Part shown: piece by piece, positions 35,764-48,752 of the stretch
How the letters are laid out: every line of letters starts with the position of its first letter
Numbering within the stretch: position 1 is the first letter of the stretch
Source: Asterella californica
Taxonomy: Eukaryota; Streptophyta; Marchantiopsida; Marchantiales; Aytoniaceae
Direction: 5' to 3'
Assembly (NCBI GenBank): GCA_036924285.1
Contig: JAYKYS010000005.1
Coordinates: 29,486,001-29,550,000, forward strand
Length of the DNA: 64,000 bases
Translations under genes and position numbers: made by a program
The notes under the pieces: model-generated
The model's database searches: none
What the model saw: the letters and a program-made list of their open reading frames with translations, nothing else
Told to the model about the DNA's origin: nothing

Positions 35764-36219
35764 ATGGCGGTTTCTGCTTTTGCTCTCCTCGTTGCGGTCA
35801 CCTGGTGGATATCGGTGTACCAGTTAGTGACGGTTCAAGGGGATCCAGTGGCCGTCACGGTAGTGCTTCAAAGTGCTCTCACTGGGACGGATTCAGTAGA
35901 CGTTTTGTGTACAGGCGAGCCTGGAGATGAGACAGTTTTACCAGACAAGCGGCTGTACCCTGGTGGTAATGTGCAATGGAGCTTTTCTTCTACGATCCTT
36001 GACAGCAGTTACGTGGTTTGCAGTTTCAACTTACAGAGTAGTACACAAGAGGCAAAGCGTGCCAACATCAATGTGTGGTTGGGACTGCTGAATCCCGAGA
36101 GTAGTCTTTGCGATTCGTTCACTTACCGATGCAACTTTTGTTCTTGGCAAGTTCGCGCTGATGCTTTGTACTTGCAGAAGATCGACGGCTTGTATTATCC
36201 GTGCCGAAAATGGCCATAG
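35764..36219 (+). CDS. S-protein homologue (plant self-incompatibility S1 family), copy B
   Basis: The 151-residue product is identical to that of copy A: signal peptide at residues 1-26, then the six-Cys SPH domain with the W-S-F strand at 72-74 and the terminal YPCRKWP. The two coding sequences differ at only two third-codon positions (CCG/CCA for a Pro and TAT/TAC for a Tyr near residues 60-65). The identical product and intact promoter and polyadenylation signals make both copies likely to be functional. The mature protein would be secreted. A receptor or role cannot be inferred. Confidence 0.85.
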   Translation: MAVSAFALLVAVTWWISVYQLVTVQGDPVAVTVVLQSALTGTDSVDVLCTGEPGDETVLPDKRLYPGGNVQWSFSSTILDSSYVVCSFNLQSSTQEAKRANINVWLGLLNPESSLCDSFTYRCNFCSWQVRADALYLQKIDGLYYPCRKWP

Positions 36220-36295
36220 TGTAGTAATAGTAGCAGTCAAGCTCGACTGTGCATACTTACTGCATAACATGTGAAACCTTGCAAAATCTGATGTG

Positions 36296-36301
36296 AATAA
36301 A
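36296..36301 (+). terminator. Polyadenylation signal AATAAA, SPH copy B
   Basis: It lies at the same distance from the stop codon as in copy A. Confidence 0.55.
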
Positions 36302-36532
36302 GCATCTTAGCCTTGAGTGGCTTCCTTTATCCATTATCTTGTTATGCATTTATATTACCGAAAATTAGTGTCCTAATTGGTTTAGCTCACAGGCCTCTAA
36401 ATGGAAGATCATGAGATTCAGATGATGTTGGACTATATGTTCCACACTGTTGATGAAGCTTCTGGTCCGAGTCTGGCTTGCAAGGTAACTGCGAGGTTAT
36501 GCGTTAATCGAGATCTAACCCAACTCTTTTTT

Positions 36533-36677
36533 GGGTTTCACAGCGGCTCCGTCCCATCTCTCCTTCGTTTGTTGTCCCGATAATATGACAAAATAAACTA
36601 CATGACAAAAATTCTATCTTTCCTTTCCTGTTGTCACAATCACCGTATAGCTATGCTAACGCATAGCAAAAACCCGT
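36533..36677. repeat. Dispersed repeat with GCTATGC/GCATAGC palindrome, copy in block B
   Basis: This is the duplicate of 13211-13352; the palindrome is at 36650-36667. It was carried along by the segmental duplication. Confidence 0.6.
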
Positions 36678-38149
36678 ACATCTAAAACTCTTTTCCCGTC
36701 TGACACTTTAATACTGTATTGTTAATTTTATGTTGTAGTAAAAAGGAATAAAAAGAATTTATTCCTACTGGATCGCGCACTAACGTTGGTTCAACAATAT
36801 ATTCAATTTATGCAAATACAACGTAGTAGTTATTTACGTAGTTCACACAGCTGGTTAAACTACTCACACAGTTTGCTAGTTATGTATCAGACCTAAATAT
36901 AATATTTTATACTACTATCTTTATGGATGAAACTGATTTGGCATCTCATTTAGGTCTTGGTGTTCACTGATGCCTTTCTCCCTTTTTCGTGCACTCTTCA
37001 TGTATTAGTGAAAATGCACGAATTTATGCGCGAAAACGATTAGCAGTACGGTACGTGATCGGGAAGAATCTGTGATGTGAGATTTTGTAATTCTGGAAGT
37101 ATTGAGGGACTCAACCTTACTTACAAACACTAAAGCGAATGTAATGGAAGCCTAAGAATCATTGAAGCAATCGAAGAATTGAAGAGGTTTGCAAGTGCGG
37201 TTTGTAAAAGTCAGCTTGCATCGGACTTCTGTTGATCAATGCATCAAACCGCAATGCAGTCAAACTTAGATCGACTCTCGACTCCATCATCATAACGGAG
37301 TGCATATTTACAGACTGCAACTGAAGATATCGTAAGTATTGCCTCGTAGTTTTCGGGTAGGAACGCATTACATGAGGGAGCTTAGATAGGATAGCCAGAT
37401 GGGGTGGTGAAATTGGATATAAGTTTATGTAAACAGTTGCTATGAGTTCGTGATCAGATTGAAACTGGAGGTAGAGGCATGGTGGAACTGAGTCACAAGA
37501 TCTCCTAACTCAAATGCCTACTAGATTACGGATTTCTCTCTCGCGCAAGTCACATCAAGCTAAACTCAACCGTCGATATTTGAGCGGTCAAGCTGTTCAG
37601 ACTTAATATTCATTCAAGGAGATGACCGGTAGAGTGATGGAGTCACATGATTTTCTTTTCCCATACATGCTCGTACTCATTTCTACAGAGTCAGAGCATC
37701 AGATGCTTGAAACGTCAGCGCGACAATTGTGAGCGAAAGCTCCCATTCAAGCACACGAAGATGTTGTGGATTGTTAATCTCAGTGTCCGTCGGGAGACAG
37801 ATTTCTCTTTCCAACTTACATCAATCAAAGTGTGTCACCAGAAGTTCCATGTCGTTGTGTAACTCTGACGACCATCAAGGCAAAGAACAGAGAGGTAATG
37901 AATGCATGACAGTAAGCAGCTGAAACAGCGTACATCGTATAAAAGGTAATTGATCTTCTGAACTAGATACACAGAGGTTAGGATATCGGCTTCCCAAAGA
38001 TCAGGGAGTACGAAAGGAGATGGTAAGGAATGGTAAGCTGGCCAAAACTTGTGTCATGGTCGAGCAGAGTCGAATATATGTGACGTCTAAGCATCTACGA
38101 TACCTGTTATGAAGCAAAACGTTTAATTGCCTCAGTTATTGTTATTGTG

Positions 38150-38222
38150 TCTCTGTTATTCTGAGGCCGACTCTCGACCTCCGAATTTCTCAATGCTATC
38201 AGACCAACTGCGCCACTGCTCC
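38150..38222 (-). repeat. tRNA-like remnant (degenerate tRNA or SINE head)
   Basis: Read on the minus strand from 38222 it begins GGAGCAGTGGCGCAGTTGGT, which contains a good Pol III A-box (TGGCGCAGTTGG). A B-box-like GGTCGAGAGTCGG follows about 40 nt later. The end does not pair well with the start, and no clear anticodon loop forms, so it is not a working tRNA. The rest of 37442-38149 holds nothing I can identify. Confidence 0.45.
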
Positions 38223-38269
38223 TACACGTTCATCAGTTCAACTGTTTTCTACTTAACATGTAAGATTCC

Positions 38270-41075
38270 TTAGATGTCATCTAAATCCAGGTCCATAGTC
38301 ACAATACTTCCTGCCAAAGGTCTCCTGCTCGTAGACCAAGGAACCTCTCCTCTATGTGAAGAACGGCTGCCTGCTGAGCTACTGCTGGAGCTGGACTTGC
38401 TGGACCTTGCACTTGACACACCAGAAGGTAACTTCAGCCCTGCTTCCATGACCTTGCTGTCAATCAGCTCAGCAGCTTCGGCGTTCTCCATGGCCATAGC
38501 TTTCAGTTTGTACAGCACGTCCTTGGCAGTTTCTCTTAATTCCACAAGTTGCATTTCTTTCTCTATTCTTTTGAACTCAACAGCCCTACAAGACAACACA
38601 GGCTCCGTTCATATACATACACTCAGCTTCTTAAACTTCTATCAAACATCCTAGCGGAGTCCTGCTTCTTTCGCTAAGATGTTGAAGATCTATGGAGTAT
38701 GTCTCCTGCTCTACTTTACACATCTATCCAACACTGTTTGGGCAAGATGAAAATGGCACAACGAAATAATGGTGAAACGAAGCTTGTTGGTTATCCTCAA
38801 CTGAAAGACAGGAGGACTTCCTCGGGGCTCGCGGACTCAAAGATCCTGAATGTGCAAAGACAGGAAATGTGTAACGGCACAGTTTCTTACTCGTGTTTTT
38901 CCTTGATATCCCTGGCAAGCTTCTGGAGCTGCATCCTGGCCCGCTTGTGCTTTGTTGCCTGCTCGTCAGCTTCTTTCTTTGCCGTGTCTACTTTCTTCTG
39001 CAGGTCTCGGATAGTTTCCTCCACTGTATTGCGTTCTTTCTCCGCATTCTCCAATCTTCGCTCAGCTTCCTGAAGCTCCTGCATACATATTACATACCAA
39101 CGACCTTTCATTTGATGGCAGGAAAATTAATCGCTTTTGAGAGATTGTTTATTCAGGTAAAGTCAGCTTGAAGTTCCTCGCAGTTATTGTTGTTTTTGCT
39201 CCTACTGCCGATCGAGGACAGTTTATGCTTGCAAATGGCTGTGAACGTTTACTCTCGTACTTCTAGGAGCGCTTCTTCTTCTCGTTGCTTGAAACGAGTA
39301 CGCTCTTTAGCCTGTTGGTAGATTTGCTTCAGGTACTTCTGCTCCTCAGCCAACTCGAGGCTTTTAGGGGTGTTCAAACTGCAACGCAAAGCATTGTTGG
39401 ACTCCTTGATCTCATCTGTTGCCTTCTGGAGAATTCTTACGTCAGCTCTTGCCTGTGTAACCCACCCAAGCACGTTACTGCCACCATTGTGCTTAAATTC
39501 TTTGGTCACATTGTAAAGGAACTATTTAAGTAGTACAGAAATATGGTCATGCCTGCTAGGAGTCACGATACATAAGATTTTAACTGCTAGCATTCTCTTC
39601 TCCATCTGAGCATTCCGAACATACATCAGGCCTAATATCGTGCATGGCCAATCCGTATCAAACATATAAACCGCTGCGAGAAATCTGCCGAGTAGATTAC
39701 AAAAGATCAACATTGTGCATGGTCGGATATCCATGTCGTAACATACCTTCTCGACTTCTTCTTCAAGCTTTGGTACCTCAGCTTCAAGCAACTGGCGCTC
39801 TTGGGCAGCTTTAATAACGTAGTAATTTGCTGACCGTATTGTGCCATCTTCCATCTCTACTCGCGAAATCAAAGTTTGATATTTCTTTTGAAGCTGCAAG
39901 AAAAATAGCGAGTCTAAGTCATCGATACAACGTGCTCATGCTGTAAATTCATATCCCAGACATATAGCTCGTGTGAAAACTCGTGCGTGATAGTAGTCAC
40001 ACTGGAAACCCATATAGTTTCTATGTAAGAAGCGAATTACGAGTCTGTAATAATAACGCTAGTTGTTGACTGCGATGTTATAACCCAAACAATCGAAGTT
40101 CAAGGACCCTCCTTACTCATCAGATCGGGTAAAGCTATATTTAGTACACAGTCAACTATTGATGAAGGTGTGATGAAGGCAGGCACCTTGTCAATTTGTA
40201 GAATTAGCCTTTTCCTCTGCACCATCAAACTGTGAAGTTCATCATGGATAACCTTCAGCTGGGCTTTAGTCTTCTCTCGACGTGCGTTTATCTCTCGTTT
40301 ATGATCCTCCATGCACGTTATCAGCTTTTGTTTAATGCTCTCCATGGTGAACACACCATCTTGGAACACGAAAGTACAACAAACATTCAACCATCATGCT
40401 TTGACCTAAGGTAGAATATCAGCAAAGTGATGTGTCTTTGCTAAAAAGTTCAGGTTTCCTTGGTTTTTTTGATAATGTCACTGGCTACATCTATACACTA
40501 GATAAAGTAGAAGAAGGTAGGAAATACAACATCTCCCGGTTTCTAATGGATTTTCTCTCTGGATTGCCGGTAAGACGTTCGGATCATCCCGTAACGATAA
40601 AAGGTTAATTATAAATTTTGATATTGTGCAGAGTCGTGTCCTGCATGTAAGGCCCTGATAAGTTATCGTCAACGTCTCCCGTGATGCCACACAGTTTTAC
40701 GTATTACCTGCTTTCATGTTGAGAATGTCCGATAACCTGTTGACTTCCATCTGTAACAAGTCGTGATCCAGCATCTTCTCTTCCTTCTCCCTTTGCGAAG
40801 CCTTGACATAAAGCGAGAAATCCTCTTATAAAGTGAAGTACCAATACATTTTCAAATTTTATAGTCTGCAGTCCTTAAGAGACCAACGAATCCCTTCATG
40901 TCTAGGTCGCTGGCATTCCACGTTGCCACTGTACTAACAATTTGATCCGCTGGAAGGTATATTTGAGTATTATGGTCACTCTTGATATACCAGATGTATA
41001 GACTCTTGACTATGTACAACAATACACTTTTTGTCTCGGTAATGCAGAGCTACTGTAAAAATCATTGCCATTCCA

Positions 41076-41119
<44 letters not shown>

Positions 41120-44100
41120 CTTTGACTTATTATCACATGTCGTATAAGATGATGGTGTATGTCGCATTTGTATGTTATCCAACGCAGTTTTAAAATTACA
41201 ACCACAGACTCGAGCCAAACTCCGAGGAAACATCGGAAAGTCTTCATAGGGCATGATAACTTGCGATGTCTAGACAAAGCATCCAACTTCTTACATTCTT
41301 ACGAAGGAAATGGGCTTACAAAGCACTGGTTGATTGCGGCAATGGACGAGTCTTCATTGCCGATTATTTATCCTGTAGGATGAGATGGAGTCATGTCTAG
41401 TGCCGTGGGGAACTAGTGCAAGGATCGAACGCGCTTTTTCATACCTTAACTTCTATTAGTCCTGTGTCGCATTGGAGTGACAGTTCCGAATTCTTTTGCG
41501 TGATGTCTGCAAGCTTTTTCTTTGCTTCTTCATTTTTCCTCACTGTGGCTCTGAGCTCCTCTTTAGTCCGCTTTAACTGCAATGAAAATGTGCAATATGT
41601 ATGCTAACAAATTAATTACCAATTTAGCGCCTGGTCTGTACCTGAAGTAATTTACAAGTAGTACTTAGTTCTCCTTATTATCTAGTGGAGGTTAATCCTA
41701 AAGACCCTGTATACTGAAAGTATTCGAAGTAAGAAAGCGAGCACTATATGTGTAGTGTATTGAACATGAGAGAAGAGCATGACTGAACAATCTGAGTTTC
41801 CGTCAGCAGTGTACACTAGAATCAAGTAGGACATTAGCTCAACAAGTGGTCACAACTACGGGTGTTTATCAGCTTACAGGCCCCACATGGCTTGGTGCGT
41901 TGAGTGAAGGAGAGGAAAGATAGGGGAAGTAGAAGATGGAAAAGTCGGGGCAGTCCGGACTATCAGTCGGGGACGATGGGGAGGTTGTGCTCCAGATGAT
42001 CAAACTTCTGGTACTTATTTGCGAGTGAGCCCAAGGATCTTAATGTCCTTATGGGGATCAAGTCTCGTGTGCACAACATATAACGATAACACGGTTCTTG
42101 CTATCAAAGACTTATAGATGTTTCAGTAATATGTGCCTTACCTTATGCTTTCAAATTGTATGTACGTAGGAAAGACATATAGGACTGCTTTGTCTAGACG
42201 ACACTACTACATCCACAAGTTTGTACCTCATTGTAGGATGTAGGTCTAACAAGTCTCTAGGTGGAGCTGCGTGATCGTATCCTATTTTGAACGACTACAA
42301 CAGGAAAAACTTCAATTATATCATCAATCATAAAGACGAAGCTGTATACAAACTGAAAGAAAACTCACAACAATTGGTAGAACAAACAGGTTGAGCGCAC
42401 TGTGGAACCACAGCCACAGCTAGAAATGTACAAATGTATATCATAATTATTCCGCAAAAAGGATAGACCACGATCACAGAGCAAGCAACAAACATAGATC
42501 CATGTTCAGCATTCCGCCGAAGCTTCACTGCCAACTGCAGATAATCTTCGGCACAAAACGTTCCAACTTTACACTGAGCTCGAATGTCGAAACCTATAGT
42601 TTTGACTTCAAAATGAAAAATGACAGTACAGTGAGTGGCAGTCAGCACTAAATTTTGTGCTACAAATCAGTGATTAAGAGCTGGGAGAGCGTACAAGCAA
42701 AACAACTGGTGTTTTCTCATGTTACGTAACTGATAACCAGAGTAGGCTTTAGGGTTGAACATTTACATCAGGTACAGAAACAAGCTGTAGTAGTATCTGG
42801 TATAGTGAGCAAGAGTATAACGCTCTAGCAACCGGTTACCTAGATTTGTGGTATGTTTCCACTGCTTTTCGTGCCTCCAATGGTCAAACTACGGAGGACA
42901 GAACCCTTGATTACCTAGCTCAGTAATCTTGTTTACCTCACAAATCTCTCAATAATCCAGCTGTATATTGAATTTCTCTCCGTGCGGAATGCTACCTTGG
43001 TCCAGTTATCCTCATGTCATTGCACTTACTGCGGTACTTAGCTTTTGTTTACAATACTTTGTCACTGAATATCTCTTCATGGAACTCTGCAAGAATATGT
43101 GATACTTACTCAGGTTCACCCACCTGAGAATCCACAAGGGCTTCTTCGTTCTTTTTGTCATCAAGCTCTTTCTCCAGATTACTGATTATTCTGGTAGTCT
43201 CCTGCTCCTCGAGATCGCTTCTTTCTCCACCGGCCCGTGCTACCTTCCTCTCCAGTGATTGTATTTGAAACTCAAGTGTGTAGAGAACTTCTTCTTGACG
43301 GGTCATGTTCAACTCTAGATGCGTGATATTGTAACTCAGATGCCTGATCTGGGACTTCCCGCCGGTAATTTCATGCAAAGTTTCCTTCTCTGTTCAATTA
43401 AATACTGGGTATTAGATTGATCTTATACAGGGGGGGGCACATCATCAACTTCGGTCTCAAAATCAGTTACAACGATTTCCTTTGACATGCGCTGCCAGGG
43501 GACAAGAATTTCGATTTCTTCGCATTTTTCTTCAACGTCGCTTGAGAGGGTGATAAGTGAAAAGCGGATCGATCCTTGCTCTGCGAATATACAGTTTGTT
43601 GCTCATCCGGCCCGTAAATTATAGTCCCCATGCTCTCAGCTCTTAGCGTGGGGGGGGGTTGGGTGGGTGGGGCCGGGTGGGCTTCAAAAGGAACTGACCT
43701 GCAACCCTCAAGGCGTGAAGCTCTTCAGTTGCTTTAAAATGCTTCTCCTGCAGTTCCGCCACGTCCTTCTTGGCTTCTTTCACTTTGTTCTCTTCCCTTG
43801 TCAACAACCTACCGAGCTCTTGAGCTCGCTTCTCAAGGGTATCCAAGTGCTCATTTTCTTCTTCAACTTTCTTTAAGGCACGTTCGTGTCTTTGCTTTGC
43901 CACAACAACCTTCCTTTTCTTCATTTCTAAGTCCTGTATCAGCAACCACGCAGAGGTGACGGTGAATACGTCTTTTTCACTACATAAATAGAGGAAGTCT
44001 TTTTCATACCTCTTTTTAATACACGGATCTGATATCAGATTAAGTTGCATGCAAGTCGCGGTACCCTCGGAGAAGTAAAGATCTTATATCTGATCTAAAC

Positions 44101-47100
44101 ATGTGAACTAAAGCATTCTACTATCCAAGCATCAGCGATTTTCGCCGTATAGTAGGTATTGGCACACTGAATGACCACGTCTACATGACATTAGTTGAGT
44201 CTTGCTCACAACGGGTAACGTTATGAGCAAGACTGAAGATGTCAAGAAATTATCTCAAGAAAAGATGAAGACTTAAAAAACTCCTTCCACATCTACTGTC
44301 CGACGAGGTACCTCCTCAGCGTGCGCTTTCATCGCAATCTGCACAGCTAGCTCTGCCTGTGCTCGTAGATGATTCATCTTCATCAACTCATTCTGTTCCG
44401 CCATACCGTTTGAACTGGAACGTCCGACCCACTCCAAGCAATGTGTTAACCGACCGACTAGTACCTTAAGCCAGCTCTGATCATTTCAGTCTTACACGAC
44501 CCCAGTCTATTCTCATTCATTTTGTTAGGATTTTCTACACAACTGTTGCGACTGGATTCAAGAAGCTGAATATATCAAACGGTTACAAGCGCCTGGTATG
44601 ATGACATTTGGATTTGGATTTAGCTTGCTAAGCTGATTTCGAAGAAATAAGCGGCACTTTCTATAACTTGAGGGAAGTAGTAGAGTTGTAGAGTGCTAAT
44701 GTCCCATGATATGTCTACGAGACGCATAACGATGCTGATTTATCTGCCTACTAATGTCCTGACTTCAGATCGTCAGAGCTCTGTACCTGTCAATCTCTTT
44801 GTAGGAGATACCCCTTGCTTTGACAACCTCGTGTTCTGCATCGAGGATCATTCTTTCAAGATCTTTCTGGACAAGCGGCGGAAGCGATTTAGATGAGGTT
44901 ATGCCGGCTGTTGATGAGTCACAAGTTCATATCACAATTTGCTGATAGGTGAAAACCCAAACTCTTCACGATAGCTAATTTTACATGTTAAATCTGCAGT
45001 TAGGAGATATTTGACTCAGAAGAAAAAAATTCAAGCCCATGGCATGACTTACTTTAACATATGTCGAGAGACTGAGATCTGAAGTAGAGGAGCATTGCAT
45101 TGTCAACACAGCTAAGATGAAACGTTCAGTAAACTGAACGGCGAGAAGTTAAGTTGCCAAGGTATAATGCTATGGCACAATGGCGTAACTGGGTTAGCCA
45201 TACATTTGTGTCCATTTCTTTAAACAGTGCCTTTTGCAGGACATCCAGCTGATGCTTCTTCCTTTGGACTCCAATCTTGTTCTCTGCAAACTCTTCTGCA
45301 ACCTGATGAATGGATTCATCCCGTGTGTGGATAGCCTCCACCGTCGTTTCCCACATCGTTATTACTTTCTGTCTCTGTAGATGTAGGTCTCTAAAGCATA
45401 AAACAAACCACAACACCAATAAGCAATTGCCCATTCCAACACTCACTACTCAGATGTCACTGCAAACTAGCCGATGACCCTCAAAAGAGCTAGAGGTAGG
45501 GTTACAGATGTCAACCTTCATGTTTACAGCGCTCTCGGCGCATAAGAACGTAACTGCAGAAAGAGCACTTGTCAACAGACGTTCTGGTAGTTCACAGATG
45601 GATGACGCAAGCAAACCTGAAGAGAATTGCGGTTTTGTCGAGCTGAATTTGGTATGATTGAGTTTCTGTTACTTCTGCATCAAGTGCCTGCTGCAAGTTA
45701 CTCAATTCTGAAGCTGCCTTCACCTCCTCAATTTGGAGCTCATAAATACGATAATCATCACTTTTGGTATACTTCTCCATAGCATTATTGTCTTCATCCT
45801 TCTGTTTAGCAGCTTGAGCCCATTGTTCCAACTCTTCCTGCTCTGATCCCCCTGATGGCCATGATTAGAAAACCTAGAAAGCCAAAAAGAGTTTCGGTAA
45901 TCCAGAACGAAGCCAAAGGTTCAAAAATGACTCGAGGAAACTGGTTATTAGTCAGTGATGCTGACTACGCCTAGCATATGTGCACATGACATCAACACTT
46001 TTTCTTTCTTCGTCTTGCTAATATCGATAACAACAAATGATATGGTATAACACTCCACAGCAAAAGACCTCAGTCTTGCTTCTAGAAGCTACGCAGGAAA
46101 CCTCAATCGAATTTAAGAACCTGTAAAAGCTCTTACTTACATATCTATACACTTGTAATACAAAGTGTTTGATGTATATTCCACACCACTTGAAAGTACT
46201 TAACGAACTAAATCTATGACAACTCGCGGTATACCTTTCTCTGGTGAATCTACACAACCAGGTAAAAAAATCGAGATTCGATAAGCCATGAAGTCCGTCC
46301 ATGCACCTTATTCCAGTGCATGAGGAGCCGAAACTGGTCCATTTTCTCATTCGCTTGGAAGATTGATGTTCTAAACTGGCGAAGTCGATTCGTTATTTCT
46401 TCTGCCTCCTTCGCCATCTTGACCATCTCTGCCTTCAACCGTAAAGATATACCTTTCAGTAAAAGATGGCTGGTACTTTTTTGCATGCAGTCAATGAACG
46501 TCCAACTTATTTCGGACGGAGGAACGAATGTGTAAGAGTGACCAACACAGAAACAACTTAGCAGAAAATACAAACCTGACCTTGAGCCGGCCTGTCCCGA
46601 ATGTTGACATTTTGAATAAATGTTCTTCCGTAGCAATTTCCCTCCGCTTTGCTTCGTGCCGTGATTGAGAAAAAAGAATCTCTTGTTGTACTCGCTTCAT
46701 GTGTTCTTCCATAATGGCTGCCCTGTCATCTTGCTCTTCAACGGCTTCCTGATTCCCTTCTGTTTGTTAGCCCAAGATTAGGGGACACAAGTAGTTTGAA
46801 CGCATACGCTAGTTTCTGCGGGAGCCAAAGCAACACCCTCACAACCTCACGAATTGCAAATTTATGGTGCAACATTCAAGTTTCAATGTTTAGCTCTTTC
46901 AAAAGCTTCCAGTCTCAACGTTCGGAACAATTGACAGACAGGGATGACCCCACAGCCGCCTTCTGTATTATACACACTAGACTGAGAAGTTCAGCACAAC
47001 CCAAAGCGCTGATAGTCTCAAGTTGAGTACCTCTGCTTTTCTGAGAGCAAGTTCTGCTTCAAGAACGGTATCATGGAGTATGACATTTTCCTCGTCGGCG

Positions 47101-48079
47101 AAAGCAGGCAAATACTTCGAATTGATAGCCTTGAGAAGAAGAAGTTCCTTGACAGCCTTTTCCTTATCATCGCTTTCTTCAGATTCATCGTCCTTCCCTC
47201 CCTGCCGCCATTCAGCAACCAAATATACTCGTGAACATGCGCTCGAGGAGAGAGAGCCATGTAAGCGACATAGAGCCAAAGGGAAGTAGAAGAGGCTGCA
47301 TTAAATAAAGCGAGGTTTGACCGGCTGTTTATGAAATTTCCATGCAGCACTGAGAAAAGGTAGTTTGTTGTGGGAGGAATTTATCTGGAGGTCGTGTAAT
47401 GTATGAAAGAAGAATGTATACCATTATAATAAATATCAGCCACGTATACTCTAATGAAGGTCTTACCGTAGGGGAATACTTCCACTTAAGGTGAATAACA
47501 AAAGATTCCATGTCACAAAGAGCTGAATCAAGAAGGAATTACCCCAGCAGCATCCCCAGGATCGTCGTCTCCGGGATCGTTTCCTCCCGGGGGACCGTTC
47601 CGAGAACACGCGAGTAAGTCATCTTCGGGTTCGTGAGGGTTCTTGTCGAAAGGTCCGTGATCTCCATGAACGTAAGATTCATCGTTCCTCCCCGGGATTG
47701 AATTCGACGGATTTGGAGAACTTGATCCTGGACGATCCCAGTATGCCTCACGAAGTTCAGGATCCTGAACTGAAGACCCGCTTCTCCTCAGAAATCCCGA
47801 GAAGTCATCATCGGCTTGGTTCCCAGAATGACTTCCAGTCGGAGAACCAGTACTTTTCAGGAGGTGCGGGAACTCATGCTCCCTCTTTCTGTTGTATTCC
47901 GCAACGTGTTTCTCTGCTTCATCACCGGAGCGTCCTCTTATAAATTCTGCGAAAGCGGGACTGCCCCAGTCGGTTGTGGGCAATTCTGACGCTGTTGTAT
48001 TTACGTCTTGCGGCTCTGCTGAATCATGTGGGTACTCTTCTAAGAAGTCCAAGCTCACATGAGAGTCGTCATAGGCCAT
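38270..48079 (-). CDS. CCDC39: CCDC39/FAP59, axonemal 96-nm ruler coiled-coil protein
   Basis: Together with CCDC40, CCDC39/FAP59 sets the 96-nm repeat on doublet microtubules and anchors inner-arm dyneins and the nexin-dynein complex in cilia and sperm flagella. I joined 17 exons, all with GT/AG borders and matching phase: 48079-47543, 47201-47031, 46748-46581, 46432-46307, 45837-45617, 45390-45204, 44866-44787, 44414-44312, 43933-43699, 43389-43124, 41576-41445, 40801-40708, 40359-40187, 39893-39747, 39452-39261, 39078-38891 and 38585-38270, giving 1111 residues. Landmarks in family order are FADEENVILHD (exon 2), EKYTKSDDYRI and QIQLDKTA (exon 5), LDHDLLQMEVNRL (exon 12), YYVIKAAQER (exon 14) and a Ser-rich tail (exon 17). 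Nearly all of it after exon 1 is coiled coil. Exon 1 adds 179 acidic, low-complexity residues that the animal protein lacks. It diverges from PWP2. Confidence 0.9.
41078..41116. repeat. (CT)n microsatellite in a CCDC39 intron
   Basis: About 19 CT units lie in the intron between the exons at 41576-41445 and 40801-40708. In the transcript the run reads GA. Confidence 0.95.
43650..43681 (+). other. G-quadruplex-prone G-run cluster in a CCDC39 intron
   Basis: G-runs of 9, 3, 3, 4, 3 and 3 are separated by 1-2 bases on the plus strand, 18 bp beyond the donor of the exon 43933-43699. The G-rich strand is the template strand, so the RNA is C-rich here. Confidence 0.7.
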
Positions 48080-48752
48080 GACGACGAGGTCGGCGCATCA
48101 ACCTAATAGCAAGATTCAGAATCAGCAAAAAACATTTCTCGACTCTCCACAATTATGGCACCGAATCCTTTCCACTACAGTCCAGGTTCCGCCTTTGACT
48201 CCTCACATACAAACAAATTCAGGAAACTGCGCTCCACCAAGGCGAAGAAATTGAAGGCAGTAAACGGTTAATTCATCGAATGATGTACCCATATCGTTTA
48301 CGTGTCAGGATTTCAAGGAGGCGAGTCTTCGCAACTCGACAGCAAAGGTGAATGGAGACGGCTTACCTAGCACGAAGCACTCTACGAGAGCATATCATGT
48401 ATAATTTCTTGGAAAAACTTGTTACGGTAACGAAGCCATGTTCGTGAAATATACTTCCCCTTCCTGGTATCGACGACACACCCTTTGTGAACAGAGCTGA
48501 GCCGAGAGAGAAAGCCAATCTATCGACAGTGCGTTTTAAACCAAATATTTTATATCTTATTACAGAGCAAATTAGATATTACCTCGTGTTAAAATCAACC
48601 AGTATGCTATTAGTATACGATAAACTTCGATAGAACACAGTAAAGTGCTGCATTCTCTGAGGCGGAGCAGAGGATGCAGTGCCCGAAGTTGAAACTTGCA
48701 TTACAAGGGGTACGCTGGCAGTGTAATTGCGGGGGCGATTCCCAACGTTTCC

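Larger units (their letters stand above)
30299..37441. repeat. Segmental duplication, copy B (partner 5849-14116)
   Basis: It is collinear with copy A in the same orientation. Around the SPH gene the two are nearly identical; further upstream (9500-11300 against 32800-34650) they differ by more substitutions and small indels. Both end at ACAGTTGCT. Between 31428 and 34700 I see AT-rich DNA with no supportable gene. The same holds for 36310-37441, apart from the dispersed repeat. Confidence 0.9.

Noticed and set aside
47698..47943. Plus-strand frame opposite CCDC39 exon 1
   Set aside because: It is a shadow of the minus-strand coding exon.
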